This document shows, one piece after another, positions 63,383-64,000 of a DNA stretch of 64,000 nucleotides (position 1 is its first letter; every line of letters begins with the position of its first letter). Under the pieces are notes generated by a model. It saw only the letters and a program-made list of their open reading frames with translations, had not been told where the DNA came from and searched no databases. The stretch lies in NCBI RefSeq assembly GCF_001625355.1, contig NZ_JSEE01000006.1:124001-188000 (forward strand), written 5' to 3'. The stretch comes from Marinomonas sp. TW1. GTDB taxonomy: Bacteria > Pseudomonadota > Gammaproteobacteria > Pseudomonadales > Marinomonadaceae. Both the position numbers and the translations under genes were made by a program.

Positions 63383-63417
63383 GTAAAAGAGAACAAATCC
63401 TATTTGTTCTCTTTTAC
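63383..63417. repeat. Perfect 16-bp hairpin 3' of prpD
   Basis: GTAAAAGAGAACAAAT and ATTTGTTCTCTTTTAC pair perfectly around a 3-nt loop, 27 bp after the prpD stop. It lacks a clear T-run on the minus strand. It could protect the prp mRNA 3' end or act as a first terminator. Confidence 0.75.
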
Positions 63418-63444
63418 TTATTTATCTAAAGGATGCCAGTGACA

Positions 63445-64000
63445 TCAGATGACAAATAAATCCATAAAGCGATTTACTGGCGTGCTTTCGAGGGATTGCT
63501 GATCCTTACAAAGAGCGAAAATAGTTTGGCAACGACCGCTAGGGAAGCGTGTTGCTAAATTGTTTTGGAATTTTTGCTCAAGTAAGGGAATGCCTTCGGC
63601 ACGGCGGCGGCGATGACCAATAGGGTATTCTACAACCACCTCGTCTGTGTGTGAGCCGTCCTTGAAAAACACTTGGATCGCATTCGCAATGGAGCGTTTA
63701 TCCGCTTCAAGGTATTCCTCGCTGAAACGTGGGTCTTCAACAATCTCCATTTTATCTCGGAGTTCATCAATAATGGGATTGGCCTGATGGAAGTCGTCTT
63801 CATAATGTTCGGCGATCAAGTTGCCAAACGCCAAGGGTACTGCTGTCATGTACTGTAAGCAGTGGTCACGATCCGCCGCATTAGCAAGTGGCCCTACCTT
63901 GGAAATGATACGAATTGCTGATTCATGGGTGCGAATGACGATTTTCTCAATGTCAGCTAGTCGATCTTTTACTTTAGGGTGCAAGGTCACAGCCGCTTCG
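63445..64000 (-). CDS. prpD: 2-methylcitrate dehydratase PrpD, C-terminal part
   Basis: About 185 residues of the C-terminal region of a MmgE/PrpD-family protein; the reading frame stays open to the window edge, so the N-terminal part lies outside. The blocks VIRTHESAIRIISKVGPLANAADRDHCLQYM, RSIANAIQVFFKDGS, VEYPIGHRRRRAEGIPLLEQKF and PVNRFMDLFV are characteristic of PrpD. PrpD dehydrates 2-methylcitrate in the methylcitrate cycle of propionate breakdown. The remaining prp genes would be expected beyond the right edge. Confidence 0.92.
   Translation of the reverse strand, partial: EAAVTLHPKVKDRLADIEKIVIRTHESAIRIISKVGPLANAADRDHCLQYMTAVPLAFGNLIAEHYEDDFHQANPIIDELRDKMEIVEDPRFSEEYLEADKRSIANAIQVFFKDGSHTDEVVVEYPIGHRRRRAEGIPLLEQKFQNNLATRFPSGRCQTIFALCKDQQSLESTPVNRFMDLFVI

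Larger units (their letters stand above)
62978..63444. other. AT-rich intergenic region between chemoreceptor and prpD
   Basis: A gap of 467 bp without a gene. It has long inverted repeats (63046-63234), a short palindrome CTTAATAT-N5-ATATTAAG (63076-63096), a minus-strand terminator (63253-63274) and a 16-bp hairpin (63383-63417). Confidence 0.7.

Overview
The window looks like a chromosomal stretch of a marine gammaproteobacterium close to Marinomonas or other Oceanospirillales. This is an inference from gene content: EpmA/EpmB/EF-P, TmcA, YebG, FagA-FumC, a gammaproteobacterial short RNase J, many TRAP transporters, DctBD, and moderate to low GC. I see no tRNA, rRNA, CRISPR array, phage or intact insertion sequence. 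Two genes are cut by the window edges: a TonB receptor on the left and prpD on the right.

Layout. 0-7 kb: a Fur-boxed siderophore receptor, a Cys/Met-type PLP lyase, a polar amino acid ABC importer and a LysR regulator. 7-13 kb: an LpxO-like hydroxylase, SOS-controlled yebG with a short tandem repeat at its 3' end, an MscS channel with a YceB-like lipoprotein, a SlyD-like FKBP, and a Fur-controlled fagA-fumC pair. 13-20 kb: small acetyltransferases, DUF3820, a LysR gene divergent from the glutathione-dependent formaldehyde genes frmA-fghA, an SDR, an alpha/beta hydrolase and a HlyU-family protein. 20-35 kb: VF530, a GGDEF protein, a NYN protein, an RNase J-like gene with no ordinary start codon, epmB/efp, several oxidoreductases, DoxX, a MocR regulator with exporters, and epmA.

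35-64 kb: dctB-dctD (sigma-54 two-component system); a GGDEF protein; then the main catabolic block. Genes gli, gci, gntR, TRAP dctPQM, udh, kdgD and KGSADH encode a complete oxidative uronate route: uronate to aldarolactone, isomerised lactone, 5-keto-4-deoxyglucarate, 2-oxoglutarate semialdehyde and 2-oxoglutarate. It is followed by a TogMNAB-like sugar ABC importer and kduD, which belong to the isomerase-type oligouronide route. The window closes with a second, C4-dicarboxylate-like TRAP operon, tmcA, a chemoreceptor and the 3' end of prpD.

How the genes work together. Two regulatory signals split the uronate block. An identical 17-bp sequence centred on the palindrome TCATACTATGA occurs upstream of both gci-gli and the uronate TRAP operon, on either side of the FadR-type gntR. 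A different signal, TGAAA-N5-TTTCA (the KdgR-type box), occurs in front of both the ABC operon and kduD. A TGGCACG -24 element in front of the second dctP suggests that dctBD controls it. Other notable signals are a 37-bp palindrome that buries the tmcA ribosome binding site, a 16-bp inverted repeat between epmB and efp, and long AT-rich inverted repeats before the chemoreceptor gene.
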